From Septoria linicola (taxonomy: Eukaryota > Ascomycota > Dothideomycetes > Mycosphaerellales > Mycosphaerellaceae), in assembly GCA_024114885.1 (NCBI GenBank), contig CP099418.1, forward strand, positions 4,340,001-4,404,000: a stretch of 64,000 nt of DNA. Direction: 5' to 3'. Under the pieces are notes generated by a model, which saw only the letters and a program-made list of their open reading frames with translations, was not told the DNA's origin and searched no databases. This document shows positions 12,001-22,377 of this stretch, piece after piece; the first letter of the stretch is position 1, and the number at the start of each line of letters is the position of its first letter. Both the position numbers and the translations under genes were made by a program.

Positions 12001-12111
12001 AACACAAGCCATCAGCACTTTGCGCAGACTAGAGGCATGCCATTGACTCCAGCACAAGAGCATGAAGAATGGGACCTTAAACTCACAAAGACGAACTCGA
12101 AGCCACAATAG
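9031..12111 (+). CDS. TRP-like flavin carrier (Flc) family membrane protein
   Basis: This intronless 1026-residue protein has a cleavable signal (residues 1-24), an ML-like lumenal domain with the family signature DCLGSSTINVTRFDVAYYKD at about 55-74 and paired cysteines (CDANIRSLC), then a multi-pass TRP-like region from about 190 to 715. The long cytosolic tail is rich in Ser and Lys, suggesting phosphorylation. Yeast Flc1-3 and relatives sit in ER, Golgi or vacuolar membranes and affect FAD import into the ER, cell-wall integrity and calcium release. The N-terminal motif and overall order place it firmly in this family; which paralogue it is cannot be told. A run of ACC triplets precedes the start codon. 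Confidence 0.92.
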   Translation: MITRIWTSLLALLLACLCHPVTAADRWFNYQQGDGTTVVLNDNRQPALYTEDFGDCLGSSTINVTRFDVAYYKDNMTILWHMAGETGVADDDVMMSIGVYAYGENRFELIFNPCDANIRSLCPLNSSLPIAATAIIPVSAEDVAAIIPLALTIPDFEGEAILRIFSNTTRTEIACYSAVVTNGASFSHPAAVGTVLGLFTLVAVIASFATAVYGEAVPTMRLHYAHSLSVGVVFAVWQHIFFSGAVSVNWASVLPAWWSNFAWAGGMIYTQSMQSNLNSFIGNDLGNTSQVGAAQSGSPNLGIGGGFDLASIYKRALSSGMKRATSHPLYHDLGARIYGRQAAGETSSTDSFSSRDDGYQWYGDPVQNGLPLPGNYSGFAGTLGAEGISASTAFLTGFLWFLIILVILTASVMAFKWLLEGLIRLKWVKADRLKFFRDRWLGYSAVVALRICYIGFFAMMFLSIFQFTYLAASGAQGIAAIVFIVFFLGMPAAALYAVWYKKAMTGSTSGKVYEHKMLMSKIPFPKGLGKKSPETSTVELQPGHAHTGSKSSTVPLWKRMVSAEKAPATNAAARSIHDDDDYIKKFGWLAARFRRTRWWFFTAWLFYEFIRAVFYGGASGYPQAQVFGLLVIELIAFGLIIWMRPYEGQRLNVLVVYCLGFSKVATVALSAAFDVRYNLPRIPTTVIGIVIIVIQGILTVITMIAIVVGAVSSYMSVMRNTEDFRPRRWYKMRERYFDHLDRTVNDVPRPPKVKKSKEAPEETEEAKVGFEMKNVKRVNKIEDEDKNFQSEIAADPNHAFMSAEDLSSTAYGKRIMTPNRSRANSRAASVASQSMANLPYGARSNRPSWSTRDFQRAGFESQDDLDMSQTAVGDDSIEPVTPNKRHSGMSSKAPALRAMPSNGSLRVGAEVSSTDAIGVVPVPKVRPRAGTMGSIRSARRISGNFGDIPEAAYSTDHLDVEIPPIPSQYSSQRNSHMSQQNEMGESSSKPNTSHQHFAQTRGMPLTPAQEHEEWDLKLTKTNSKPQ

Positions 12112-12618
12112 CGCTGTGGCTCGCTTGAGTGGGAAGTCGCAGTTGTCGGATCAAGGAGTCCGGACAATCAAGACAGCCCCACGTCTTTCACATGGATTTG
12201 ATTTTGGCGCAAGAGTTGGACACTGACGGGGATCGAGGAATGGCGTTCTTTGCTGATTTTCACAACTGCATGGCGATCGGCGTCTGGAGAGATCGCGCAA
12301 GCGATGAATGCACAATGCATGAGCAAAAGCCTGGAATTAAGAGGCGGCTCTGACGTCTCTTTGTAGACATGAACATTCTTTGACATATTTCGACAACATG
12401 ATATCCACAGCTCTATACAGAGGGCTACAGCATGAATGAGTGCGCAGAATGAGCTCCAGCGAGAGCCGAAGGTGGAGGTTTGGTTTCTGAGCTACGATGA
12501 GATGAGAGGCTCGAATGCCGGTGTAGAAGCAGCAGATGATACAGACCTATCCACTTTACATCAGGCACACCGTTTGACTCGTTCTTCGGTTGATTGTTGA
12601 CGTGGGCTGACTATCATG
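12112..12618. other. Convergent 3' flanks
   Basis: About 500 bases between the ends of the Flc gene and the minus-strand two-exon gene. Only short frames are present and I see no gene. Confidence 0.6.
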
Positions 12619-13670
12619 CTACGGTAGAGCCCTCCAATTCCTCATAGCGCCCACGACACTATGCAGCATATCATGAGACGCCTCACTCATCGCCGCTTGT
12701 CTAAAGTCCACTAACCTCGTCCCACTGGGGTCAAACTCTAGAATGAGCACTCTCCTCTTCTCTCGAATAGTCACTGTTCGCTCTCCATCTAACAACTGCT
12801 TCTGCATATGCTGATCCGCAGCATCAGAAAGCTCGAGCTGTTTCTGCAGAGTATCAACATTACTATAAATGTTGTCGTCGTCGTTATCGCGTTGGTCTTC
12901 GTTGCGCAGGCTTTCGATTGCCGCCCACGGATTCGTGCTAGCGATAGATTGTAATGGCACGATTGCGTACTCGCTCGTCATTTTCTCCTCTGGTTGCTGT
13001 TCCTCAGCGGCAGAAGAAGAAGGATCTGAAGAAGCTGGAGAGGTGACGACAACAAACCGAGCCAGCCCCAAGCCCATCGAATGCAGAGCGAGAAAGACGG
13101 CTTTGACGTTCCGTTTTGCGAAGCGGATGTCTACCGGTCGGAGGATGTAGGAGTTTTGGTCATCAGTTTTGTTGCGTGGTCCTAGACCATTCTTGAGATC
13201 GTCATGAGAGTCTTGATGGTGCCATTTAGAGGAGATGAAACCACTTGAGAAGATTTGGCGGGTGGCGGAGAGGCCGTGGAGGGTGAATTGGAGCATGTGG
13301 AGGTCCTGTTCGAGTCAAGAAGGTATGTGTAAGCGATTTGGCCACGATGTGGTTCAAAAATGGGAAAGATAGAGAGAGATAAGTGGCATACCCAAATGTT
13401 GATCCTATCAATTCTGCATACTGTTCCTGCACCCAAGACTTCAAGCCATTTGGTCAGAGGGGTAGCAGGTCCGTCGTCGAGATGTGCGTTGAAGCTTGTG
13501 AGAGAGTAGTACATGGCTAGCGTTTCGTGTCGGAGTTGCTTGCAGGTCTGAGTCAAGGCATGTTGGCACTTCTGGTCTTGTAAGGTTACGGCGTATTTGG
13601 ATGAGAAGACATGTTCGTAGATATGGTTTCTGAGCTCGGGTGAGAGGCGGTATAGGGCGGAGGCCTCCAT
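12619..13670 (-). CDS. Short two-exon protein with an F-box-like / fungal 2EXR-type N-terminus
   Basis: Exon 1 is 13670-13392 and exon 2 is 13305-12619. The 86-base intron (gtatgc...aacag) joins RINIW to DLHMLQFTLHGLS in frame, giving 321 residues. The N-terminus (LYRLSPELRNHIYEHVFSSK) resembles the LP.E.RN.IY..VF motif of a large ascomycete family related to F-box/2EXR domains, followed by LTQTCKQLRHETLAMYYS, which fits the same motif set. The second half has a Ser/Glu-rich linker and an Asp-rich stretch. These proteins are usually uncharacterised and numerous in Dothideomycetes. The N-terminal resemblance is from memory of the family. Confidence 0.72.
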
Positions 13671-13963
13671 GGCTTGTTGCGATGGTCTCAGATGGTTAGG
13701 CTCAAGGTAACTGTCAGTAGGACAGTATCTCGCATTGGTAATGATAAGGGTACTTGGGACGGTGTCGTTGTCTATCGATAGTGCACAACTACGTAGCAGG
13801 TCGGAGAGTATACATTGACGTCGGATAACCCGAAAGAGAGTAGCGTGCCAAGGAGAAGTCTGTGCTCTGAGGTGTGTGGTGAAGATGTAGACTTGAATAT
13901 CTTATCTATTCTGAGCACGTTCTGCTTGTCCGCTTCTTCTACGACTTTGCAGAGTCCCACTAC

Positions 13964-14738
13964 TCATGACGGAAGGCGCCCTTGGTAGCATTGGCTGACT
14001 AGTGGTCCTTTGGTCAAAGGAGCATCATCGGCACTACAGAGACTGTTAGATTCCGTGCGTGTCCAATGTCTTTCGCAGTATGGACTTACCATCTTGGCAC
14101 GAGCAAGAGCTCAGCACATCCCTCCGGTGTCTGGCCCGCTGCGTTGCGGTAGAAGACCCTCGGACCGTACAGCTCGCCATCGATCCAGCATGTGAAGAAC
14201 GTTCCAAAGTCATCAGACTGGTCCGCTGGGTTGTCATAACGCAAGTGCAAGACGTCTGGTTCTCCAGCGCTGTCAATGCTGAATCCTGGTGTTCCGGCAT
14301 CCGTGTCACAGTCAGACTGACTCCATCCTACGTTTCTCCTGCCGAGCTCGTCTACGTCGTTAGGGCCGGAAATGAGCATGCTCGAGAAGCCCCCAGTTGT
14401 TGTGATGATAGTGTTACAGTCTGGGTCCGGATTTGTAGCATTGATGGTCCATCGTCGGAAACCGCATTGATCTTGGCCGTAGCAGTGCGTCCCAATGTAG
14501 CTTGTGAAGGTGAAGCGGTTGAAGCAATCCGAAGTATAAGTACCGGATCCATAGCCGCTCAACGTTGCGAGTGGCTGTGTTCTATCAATGGCTTGGTTGG
14601 TGTATGGGCCGGTGAGGCTAACGAGGTGATATAGGGATAGAGAACGATAGATGGCGACGATGAAAGAGCTTGAGCTGTAACAGAGGTGGTTGCTGCAAAG
14701 ACCGTGAAGAGGCTGCGAAGTACTGCGGAAGACGACAT
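13964..14738 (-). CDS. Candidate small secreted Cys-containing protein
   Basis: The Met at 14738 begins a signal peptide (MSSSAVLRSLFTVFAATTSVTAQA). Downstream, a second frame reads SLTGPYTNQAIDRTQPLATL followed by a segment with several cysteines (SDCFNRF, THCYGQDQCGFRRW, DPDCNT, QSDCDTD, TFFTCW, EGCAEL). The switch between the two frames lies at about 14640-14690. I found no strong donor there, so it is either a weak-site intron or an indel. A canonical intron (gtaagt at about 14085 to ctaacag near 14040) would add a short last exon ending at 13964; without it the protein ends at 14086. The even cysteine spacing and signal peptide suggest an extracellular protein, possibly effector-like. 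No family is recognised. Confidence 0.55.
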
Positions 14739-16164
14739 GATACGGGAGTCTCCGCTGATGATGAGTTTTAACATCAGGAAAACTTGTGAGTACTTATACT
14801 TTTGTTTCTCGGGGAAAGAAAGAAGCTCTGAGCCGGTCATCGTGAGCGACTTTCCTCAGGTTGCTCAAGGAATGTTGAAAGGATTCACGCGTCCTGCGAA
14901 AGTGGCTATATCAAGGATCTTAGTGGGTCTGACCTTGCTCGAAATAGTAATGTCGTGAGTTTAGCGCGATGTGATTCTCTTCGCTTGCAGAGATGGGATC
15001 TGGCCGCTCATAATTCCACGGCTAAAGGCACAGCGGCATCGTGAAAGGATCAATGGGTAGCACTCTGCAGCTGCATCTCTTCAGTTGTGACGCAATGCGC
15101 AGGATGAGTTGTCACCGCAGTGGAGAGCTAGGCGGCAATTCGGTCTCATGGCAATATATCTCACATATCGAAAGTTGCTTGTCTCTTGTATCGTGGCGAG
15201 TGCGATTTCACTTTTGCATCGAGATCTGGTGTCCATTCAGCTCGGAACATCGCTGTCACACCTTCACAGCATGGTGCTCCGGTCACGTCGGAGCACCTTG
15301 CCCAGATCGACGCGGGATTCGAAGCCACACTTCTTGAATGATGTGTAGTATGCTTGCTCGGCGGCGTGCTTGAGCGCATCTCGAAGGAATTGAGACTTAG
15401 CATGAAACTACGACTCTGCTGTCGCAGCATCATTTCGCGTTCTCGATATTTAGGTCAACGTCAAAAGTGCCCTGCGCCAGCGAGTTAAGCACTGGATCAT
15501 GCTGTTGAAGCTCTCGCGCAAGTGCTTGCTGAAGTTCCGGCGAGGCGATCCTCTGCCAAACTAGTCCTCAGCCTTGTCGAGCTTGGGTAGCTTGATCGTG
15601 CCAGAGCACGGAGAGGCTGTACAATTGGACCTAGCCATCATTACACATAGCCTTGGTGTCAGTGAATCCGTGTCTGCTCAGATGGAGAGCCTGCATGCTA
15701 CATTCACGTGCTCGGGAATGTGTGCCTACCGGACAACAGGCAAGGAGCTCTCCATCTCAGCGACGGCGAAGAGATATGGTTCTCCTCCTGGGATTGGCAT
15801 GGGAGGACGAGATCGCGCCTGAGCGCTCTTCTCCGGAGAAGTGTAAGAACTGTGCACGTATCATGCGGCTTGTATTGCAATAGTCGAGACGAGGAGTAAG
15901 CAGCATGATACCAATCGTGTTTGTAGATGCGAGCGGGAGGCACACTGGCGGTATCTGTTTGATTGACAAGCGCACGAAGGTAGCGCAGATGCTACGCAGT
16001 ACAGAAACAGTGCAAAAAAGTAGGATAGTTGTGTGGTAAGATTTGTGCAGAGGAATCCAGGTGGGCGAAACAAGTTCACTTCGGCAATCCTTCCTGCACG
16101 ACTGACACCTTTACTTAACTAGAGCTTTCATGAGCTCCATTTCTCTTACAGCATTGCCCACGCC
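14739..16164. other. Gene-poor stretch, nothing recognised
   Basis: About 1.4 kb containing the promoters of the secreted-protein gene and the thioesterase gene. Open frames are under 100 codons, overlap on both strands and show no motif. Confidence 0.5.
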
Positions 16165-17196
16165 ATGTCCTCTGCTCGCATACTGCGCCCTTGTGCGCCA
16201 CGGCCACATCTCTCGCTGCGATACCGACGTCTCAACATACGCCATGCCTCCACGACCGCGCCCAAGCAGTCATTCTACCGCAGGTATCGATCACCGATAA
16301 CATGGTCTAGCATGGGCATTGGACTCGGACTCGTCCTCGGCGGCGTAGCGACAAACTTCATTGCTCCTCCTCCGATGCCACAGCAAGGCACACACGAAGA
16401 CAATGTGCTGATGGCTGACCTCAATAAGCGCATCGACGAGGAATTCAAGGTGAAGGTGCTTAGAGGAAAGTGCTTGGGTGTTTCGAAACAGTTAAAAGGA
16501 GAAGAAGGTGGCTGGGTGGAGATTGTGCCACCGATCACGGCACCTGGTGCTGATGGCACTGCTTCGGGCGTGGGATTGCTGCCATTTCATGACCGTCTGA
16601 TAGATGCGCTGCAAGGAGCAAAGGGACTTGGTGTAGAGCGCGTCTTCTGGGACCGCGATGACAAGAAATTAGTCGCGATTGTGTGGTTTGGAGGGGCACT
16701 ATCAGGATGGCCAGGCGTCACGCATGGAGGATTGCTCGCGACTGCTCTGGCAGAGAAAATTGCTTTGGTGGGGAGCTTAAGCGGAGGAGGAGATACGAAT
16801 GTGAACTCAGCAGTAAAGCCGCAAAGACTGCCTGGCACTGGCAATCACGCCACGTTGCAGCTTTCGAACACTGTGCCTGATGAGCCAGCGCAGCTGAGTG
16901 TGGACTATCTGAAGCCGACGTACGCGAATAGCTTCCATGTCATCAGAGTGCAACCCGCATGGGCAAGCCCAGACGATGTGCGGTTGCAGATCCAAGGACA
17001 CGAGTACCTCGCTGTGCTAGAGACGATGGATGGCAAGCCATGCGTGAAAGCCACGGCGAAGTTCGCGCCACGGTCGGAGCTGGAGAAAGTTGAGGAAAGT
17101 GTGAAGGAAGCTGTGAGCGGCTGGACGTATTCAGATTTCAAAAAGTGGATGTGGCCCAGCAGGCAGGACGAGACTATGGCTGAACTCGCGGATTGA
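16165..17196 (+). CDS. Mitochondrial hotdog-fold thioesterase-like protein (UPF0644 type)
   Basis: This intronless gene encodes 343 residues. The first 35 are Arg/Ser/Ala-rich with few acidic residues, as in mitochondrial presequences, and a hydrophobic segment follows at 49-66 (SMGIGLGLVLGGVATNF). The C-terminal half has a hotdog thioesterase core with the signature GVTHGGLLATALAEK at about 184-198, where HGG lies at the start of the central helix. Two later strands (LSVDYLKPT and ATAKF) also fit the fold. Fungal relatives include the S. pombe UPF0644 protein. It probably hydrolyses an acyl-CoA near the inner mitochondrial membrane; the substrate is unknown. Confidence 0.85.
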   Translation: MSSARILRPCAPRPHLSLRYRRLNIRHASTTAPKQSFYRRYRSPITWSSMGIGLGLVLGGVATNFIAPPPMPQQGTHEDNVLMADLNKRIDEEFKVKVLRGKCLGVSKQLKGEEGGWVEIVPPITAPGADGTASGVGLLPFHDRLIDALQGAKGLGVERVFWDRDDKKLVAIVWFGGALSGWPGVTHGGLLATALAEKIALVGSLSGGGDTNVNSAVKPQRLPGTGNHATLQLSNTVPDEPAQLSVDYLKPTYANSFHVIRVQPAWASPDDVRLQIQGHEYLAVLETMDGKPCVKATAKFAPRSELEKVEESVKEAVSGWTYSDFKKWMWPSRQDETMAELAD

Positions 17197-19409
17197 AGCC
17201 TCAAGATTAGCTCGCCAAACTGGTCGCCATGACTGACCTGCTGAGAATCTCGCTCTGCTGCTGGCTTGTGCCTTTGCACCGGATAAGGCAGACTATGGGC
17301 GAAGCAATGCGCTCACGCAGCATTTGCTCCCAGGAAACAGGAGATCCGACTCCCGGCCTCGAAGTCGTGCCCTGGCGCATCCATCAATATTATTGATGAG
17401 AAACCTCACTTGAAATTTGCTGAAGTGGCAGTGACAGCCAGAGGCTCTTCAGTGCTTTTCCAAAACGACCTCGCTCGGGAAGCGGCTAGTGCCTTAAGCA
17501 CACTTCACATCATGCCTCGACCAAGGCGTCTCATCATCGTTCCCGACCTCCGGAAGTCCCACGGCCTGGATTCACAACTGAAATGGTTGGTGAAATAGTG
17601 CCTTGGGGGGGCATTTTTCTGTAAGATGCAGCACCTGGAGCTCACCGATGTGAAACACTTACATTCTTCAAGGCTCACACGAAAGACATGCCACTGGATT
17701 GACCAGTAGTCAGATACTGCTCTACAGAGAACAGCCACGAACATGGCTATCCCGGAACACTACAACCCGGCAAAATGCAATTGTTGTTCATGGAACCCAC
17801 TCATAACAGCTCTGCAGTCCCACCTATAGAACCACTGATCAAGCCACAGCCATGGTATGCCACATTGCATTAACTTAAGTATGCCAGCGCCACGCGCAGA
17901 TCTGCAGACCAGTTATACGTCTATTGCTACAATGATTTTTTTATGTTCAGTAAGGCTGAGAATAGAGCTTGGACCGCAGAGTAGATCTCTACACGGCAAA
18001 ATGTCGTTCATACGACTAGTAGACACAGACTCTAAGCAGACGATTTTTGCCTGATGCAGCATCTGCGCTATTGCCAGCTGAAAATGACACAAGTATGATG
18101 ATCATAAGGTCCTCAAGAAATGGTCGGCCAACTACGTTTTCTTGCTAAGTCGTGTTCAAAGACCACCTACATCGCTTATAGACTTCTGATGCTGCTGCAC
18201 AACGCGTCGACGATCGTTAGTTGTGACGGTTGCCGCCATTTCGATGCCTCCAACGGCCTTGCTTTCCAGGCTCATCGATCTTCCGCGCAACATCCGAAGA
18301 CTTCCAATGTTCTACATTGTCCCATCCTGTATTTCTAGCATGACAGACTCGCTCGTTGTTCAGCTGGCCACGCAATGACTGCAAGCCACCAGCTGATCCT
18401 TATGATCAATTGTCGGTCCAATTCAGATTGACCATCTCATCTAGCTGGAACCCAGGGAGCGCACGGCGCGTATGAGGGGACATGCTTGTGCTTTTAGCCT
18501 TGACACTAATTCCTTCAAGCTCGAAGGCTCAGAACGAGGCGGAAGTCGTGTCACTGCGGCTTTGCAGATCTGTTGCACAAGGACACACTCTGCTATCCAG
18601 AACTGATCGAACAGGCTTCGAGAATGATTCTGCAGCTTACGATAGCATGTATGAGTAGCACAAGGCCATTTCCGCATCGTTTCGCGGCCAAAAAACGATG
18701 CGTTCGAAAGTTCAGTTTCTCGTGATGGCCCTGGCCCGGCTCTGTCCCCGACTTCTGTGCCTCACTCTCCTCTAGCGCTACTGTCAGATCAGCAAGGATG
18801 TTATTGCGCCTGTCGTCTCCACCTCTTCCAGACAGCTTTAACTGGAGAGCCCGCACATTTCCGCATTTGTCTCTTACATTAAACCTCAAAGGGCATACTG
18901 CTAACCTCATCCTCTCTCGACATACAACCGTAGGGCTGTGGGCTGTGCTTCGATACTCGATACTTACTCCAACTCCACGAGCATTGATCTTGAGAGTCCA
19001 CGACGGGTCGTTCTTGTTATTCGTTTTCTTCGCTTTCGCCATTGCCTCTGCGGCGGTGTGATTGAAACGAAAGTTGCGATCGGCGAGTCGAGCTTTCCAA
19101 CAGCGCTGCGCTGCGCTTGCACATTCCAGGACCCCAGCCACGTCGACCGCACCACGCACCTCAATCTTTGCAACACTCGACACGCATCCTCTTGCATTGC
19201 TGGCTGCCTCTCACGCGTGTGCTCTTGACCCTTCAATCCAAAATTACGTGAGCGGAATTGTTATTTCGCGTCAAAGACAGCTCTTCCCAGCACCGAGCCT
19301 CCCGCCCGCGCCAAGCCTCCGACCACTCAACTCTCTGTGGCCTTCCCTGCTCCTCCATAACACTGCAAATACGGTATAGCGTCAACAACCCGATTACGCT
19401 TCAGCAAAG
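17197..19409. other. Intergenic region including the Mcm1 5' flank
   Basis: About 2.2 kb with no recognisable coding region. Frames reach 196 codons at 18593-19183 on the minus strand but have no motif and conflict with plus-strand frames. The right end is probably the Mcm1 promoter and leader. Confidence 0.5.
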
Positions 19410-20194
19410 ATGTCTGCGGAAGGTGTCCAAGACCTCAACAACAATAATGAGCACGAGGCAGAGGAGCTCGACAATGGTGCAGCAGAGAGTCGCGGCGTCA
19501 AGCGCCAACGCACCTCTGCTGCCGCCGACGACGACGACGACGATGACGACAAGCCTGGCCGTGAACGTCGCAAGATCGAGATCAAGTTCATCCAGGACAA
19601 ATCGCGTCGACACATTACTTTCTCGAAGCGCAAAGCCGGTATCATGAAGAAGGTGCGTCTCACAACAGCCGCAGAAGCATCGCACGACGCGTCGTGGTCG
19701 CGTTCATCTGGCTCCATCACGCTGACACTTCGTCCTAGGCATACGAGCTGTCAGTCCTCACTGGTACCCAAGTACTGTTGCTTGTTGTATCGGAAACTGG
19801 TCTGGTCTACACCTTCACCACGCCGAAGCTCCAGCCGCTCGTCACGAAGCCAGAGGGCAAGAATCTCATCCAGGTAGGTCGCACTGATCGCGCAAGACTT
19901 TGCCACTCGTACTGACCGTAGCAGGCCTGCTTGAACGCGCCAGAACCCGCTGACTCTAATGGCGTTGATGGAGAATCCGCTGTCGACTCACCTGAAGAGC
20001 AGCAGGCTGCACCCCCGCCAATGCCTCAATCGATGCCGCCACAGGGCATGCAGCAACGACAGCCTCAAGCGCCGTATATGACCGCAGACCAGCAGCAGGC
20101 TCTCCAATATCAAGCCTACCTCCAACAGCAGCAAGCTCAACAACAAGGCGGGTATCCCATGCCCCCACAACAGCACATGCAATCTCGGGGTTAG
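19410..20194 (+). CDS. mcm1: MADS-box transcription factor Mcm1
   Basis: Exons are 19410-19652, 19739-19873 and about 19925-20194, all joined in phase 0, giving about 215 residues. The acidic N-terminus (run of eight Asp at about 40-47) is followed by the MADS domain from about residue 51: RRKIEIKFIQDKSRRHITFS, then KRKAGIMKK at the end of exon 1 and AYELSVLTGTQVLLLVVSE in exon 2. The SAM extension (VYTFTTPKLQPLVTKPEGK) is typical of Mcm1 rather than Rlm1. The tail is Gln/Pro-rich and probably activating. Mcm1 binds CC(A/T)6GG-type sites and controls cell-cycle, mating and development genes with partner factors. The first intron splits the MADS box. Confidence 0.95.
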
Positions 20195-21175
20195 AAGGCC
20201 CCAGATACGAGTGATACGCAGGAATATCAGGACTATCTCCAGCAGCAAATGGTTCAGGCGTTGGGGTATCCTGTCTGAGGGTTTGAGCATTCTGCAGGCA
20301 GCGAACGCATCCACCACGAGAGCCCTATTTCGCTGCAGGCCAGACGAGCATACAATTCGGCGGAGCAAGACGGGAATAACACGAAAGACGATCAAGAGAC
20401 CACTATCTTGGTACTACGGCGTGGCATGGGATAAAGACTTAACGGATATGAATATCGGCGGCAGATGGGTTCTTCAGTTGCGTGCGCGTAGGGTGTTTTT
20501 ACGGAGCAGTGCATAAATGGGTCCGCGGCGGACACTGTACGGATGAGCTTGATTCGGTATTGATGAGAACTTCTGCCGCTGCTGTCTCATGCCTCGATTC
20601 CTCACCAAAAGCTTACCAGTAAATCGAAGTGGAAAAGCTCTTGGTTCATGTGGGTCGAGACAGACGAGAGAAGAAGATGTAGTATATGCAATTGATATTC
20701 AAACATTTCTCTTGAACCACCTCAATCAAGCGTCCTGCTGGCGACAGGAGCGCCTCTGTTCCCGTGCAGTCTGAGCTATGCACTGTTCGTGCCCAGTGTT
20801 GACACTTGCCGAATTGGCCTTCGACGGCGCTCCAGTGTTGCACGCGAACAGCTTCCCCCTTTGCATTCATGTCACATGGTGGCTAATGCATTCGGTTGAC
20901 AGTCCGCTGTGATCGTCGCACAAATCTCGCATCATCGTGTCAATGCTACGGAGGAACCGGCCGCTCGTGCTACTGGTACTGCCATTGTGCTGCACAGCTA
21001 CACTCGCAAGGCACATTATTTCGTGCCATCCGTAGGTTCCGTATGTCGTGTCACGTTCCGGACTAGACAGGCGGACTCGGTATAACTAGAGGCTGGTCAT
21101 CGGTGGCGGGCTGATTTGACAGCTCAGCGGCAACGAGAGCATTAGGCATTCAGTCACGGTATACTGCGAGGTGCT
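20195..21175. other. 3' flank, nothing recognised
   Basis: Nearly 1 kb between the Mcm1 stop and the end of the small membrane-protein gene. Only short frames on both strands; no gene supported. Confidence 0.55.
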
Positions 21176-21541
21176 TCAAGTCGTTCGTGTTCGTCCTTTA
21201 ATAGTCCCTTCCATGCCTGCTGCTGTATTTGCAGTGGCAGAGGGTGGAGGAAGTTCTTTGCCTTGAAGCTTGTCGATTTTGATCTGTAGTTCTTCTTTCG
21301 TTCGCACAAGCTGCGTTCGCATTGCTTGAAGTTGAGCCAGCTTTTCTTCCGTTGTTGCTTCGTATGCTTTTGTCTTTTCCTGAAGCAAGGGTCAGCATGA
21401 ATGTAAAGGACGGGAAGAAGGAGGATGTACTCGGCTGTATTCTTGTCGCATGTTGAGCCCAGCGCCATACCATGCTCCTGTAGCTGTGATGGCTGCTACA
21501 GCGCCGGTCAGAGCATAGATCCGGACTTTGTTCGTTGCCAT
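21176..21541 (-). CDS. Small single-pass membrane protein with coiled-coil tail
   Basis: Exon 1 (21541-21431) and exon 2 (21379-21176) join in phase 0 across a 51-base intron (gtacat...cttcag), giving 104 residues. The N-terminus MATNKVRIYALTGAVAAITA forms one membrane span with a small basic leader, and the rest is a charged helix (EEKLAQLQAMRTQLVRTKEE). It looks like a small mitochondrial inner-membrane protein, but I cannot name the family. It is transcribed head-to-head with hsk3, with only 197 bases between the two start codons, implying a shared promoter. Confidence 0.75.
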
Positions 21542-21738
21542 ATTCAAAGGCAATGTGAGAAGCAATGGTTTGATGAGTTGTAGTGATGGACATGGTACGA
21601 AAGATGCTAGGCCTTGGCGGCCCGGCAAGTCGCCGCTGCCTGTTTTGAGGCGCGTGAATCTCGCGTTTGCATGGCTGTGACATCTCCTCCGACAACATCA
21701 ACAGTTGATCGAGCTCATTCCCGCCACTAGATCTCAAG
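21542..21738. promoter_or_regulatory. Compact bidirectional promoter
   Basis: The 197 bases lie between the starts of the small membrane-protein gene and hsk3 and must hold both promoters. I see no clear TATA box or repeated operator. Confidence 0.55.
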
Positions 21739-22113
21739 ATGTCTTCTTCCCATCCAACAAGAACCCCGGGCCACACGCATACCCATTCTACTTCTCGGCT
21801 CTCTACAGTCCCGACATCTGCCTCAAAGTCTCGCCAGCTTTCGCACTTGCATTCTCAGCTCGCACAATTGACAGCGAACATGTCCGATCTGGAGAACTTG
21901 CTGAGGATGACTGCTGTGCAAGCTGAAGGAATGCGTGGTCTCGGCGGCTATGCGGGAGGAATGTGAGTCGACGTTTGTCATTTGTTTAACAAGTTGTAAA
22001 TTGCTGATCCGAGTCAATGTAGGTTCATGGCTGCGAGCAAAGTCCTGGGTGAGGAGACTGTGCAAGGCGGCAGTAGTAGCAACGGCGGTCAGCAAGCAGT
22101 ACATGAAAAGTAA
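21739..22113 (+). CDS. hsk3: DASH complex subunit Hsk3
   Basis: Exon 1 (21739-21962) and exon 2 (22023-22113) join across a 60-base intron, giving 104 residues. The core SRQLSHLHSQLAQLTANMSD, LENLLRMTAVQAE and MFMAASKVLG match the Hsk3 family. Hsk3 is a small helical subunit of the DASH/Dam1 ring that couples kinetochores to spindle microtubules. The Ser/Thr/His-rich N-terminal 28 residues look disordered, and a later in-frame Met at the conserved core is possible but less likely. The short Ser/Gly/Gln tail is not conserved. Confidence 0.9.
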
Positions 22114-22377
22114 GGGCATACTCGCCATTAGCACGTCTGCTATCTGCCTCATGCTGCTTGGTCCAACTTGTCAGGCTTTAGCTGTGGCTCACTGCCGTAC
22201 CACACTTGGACTCTTGGACAGTGCATCGACATGGAAGTTGCGCTTTGATAACCAGGCAGGACACCTCACTTCTAGTCGCAGCTTCGTTCGGAAGTTGCGT
22301 GCTGTGCAGGCCTATTTCATCTCACTCTTCGAACCTTCGGCAGTTCCCTGACTGCGGGTCAAACCAACTTCTGCACA

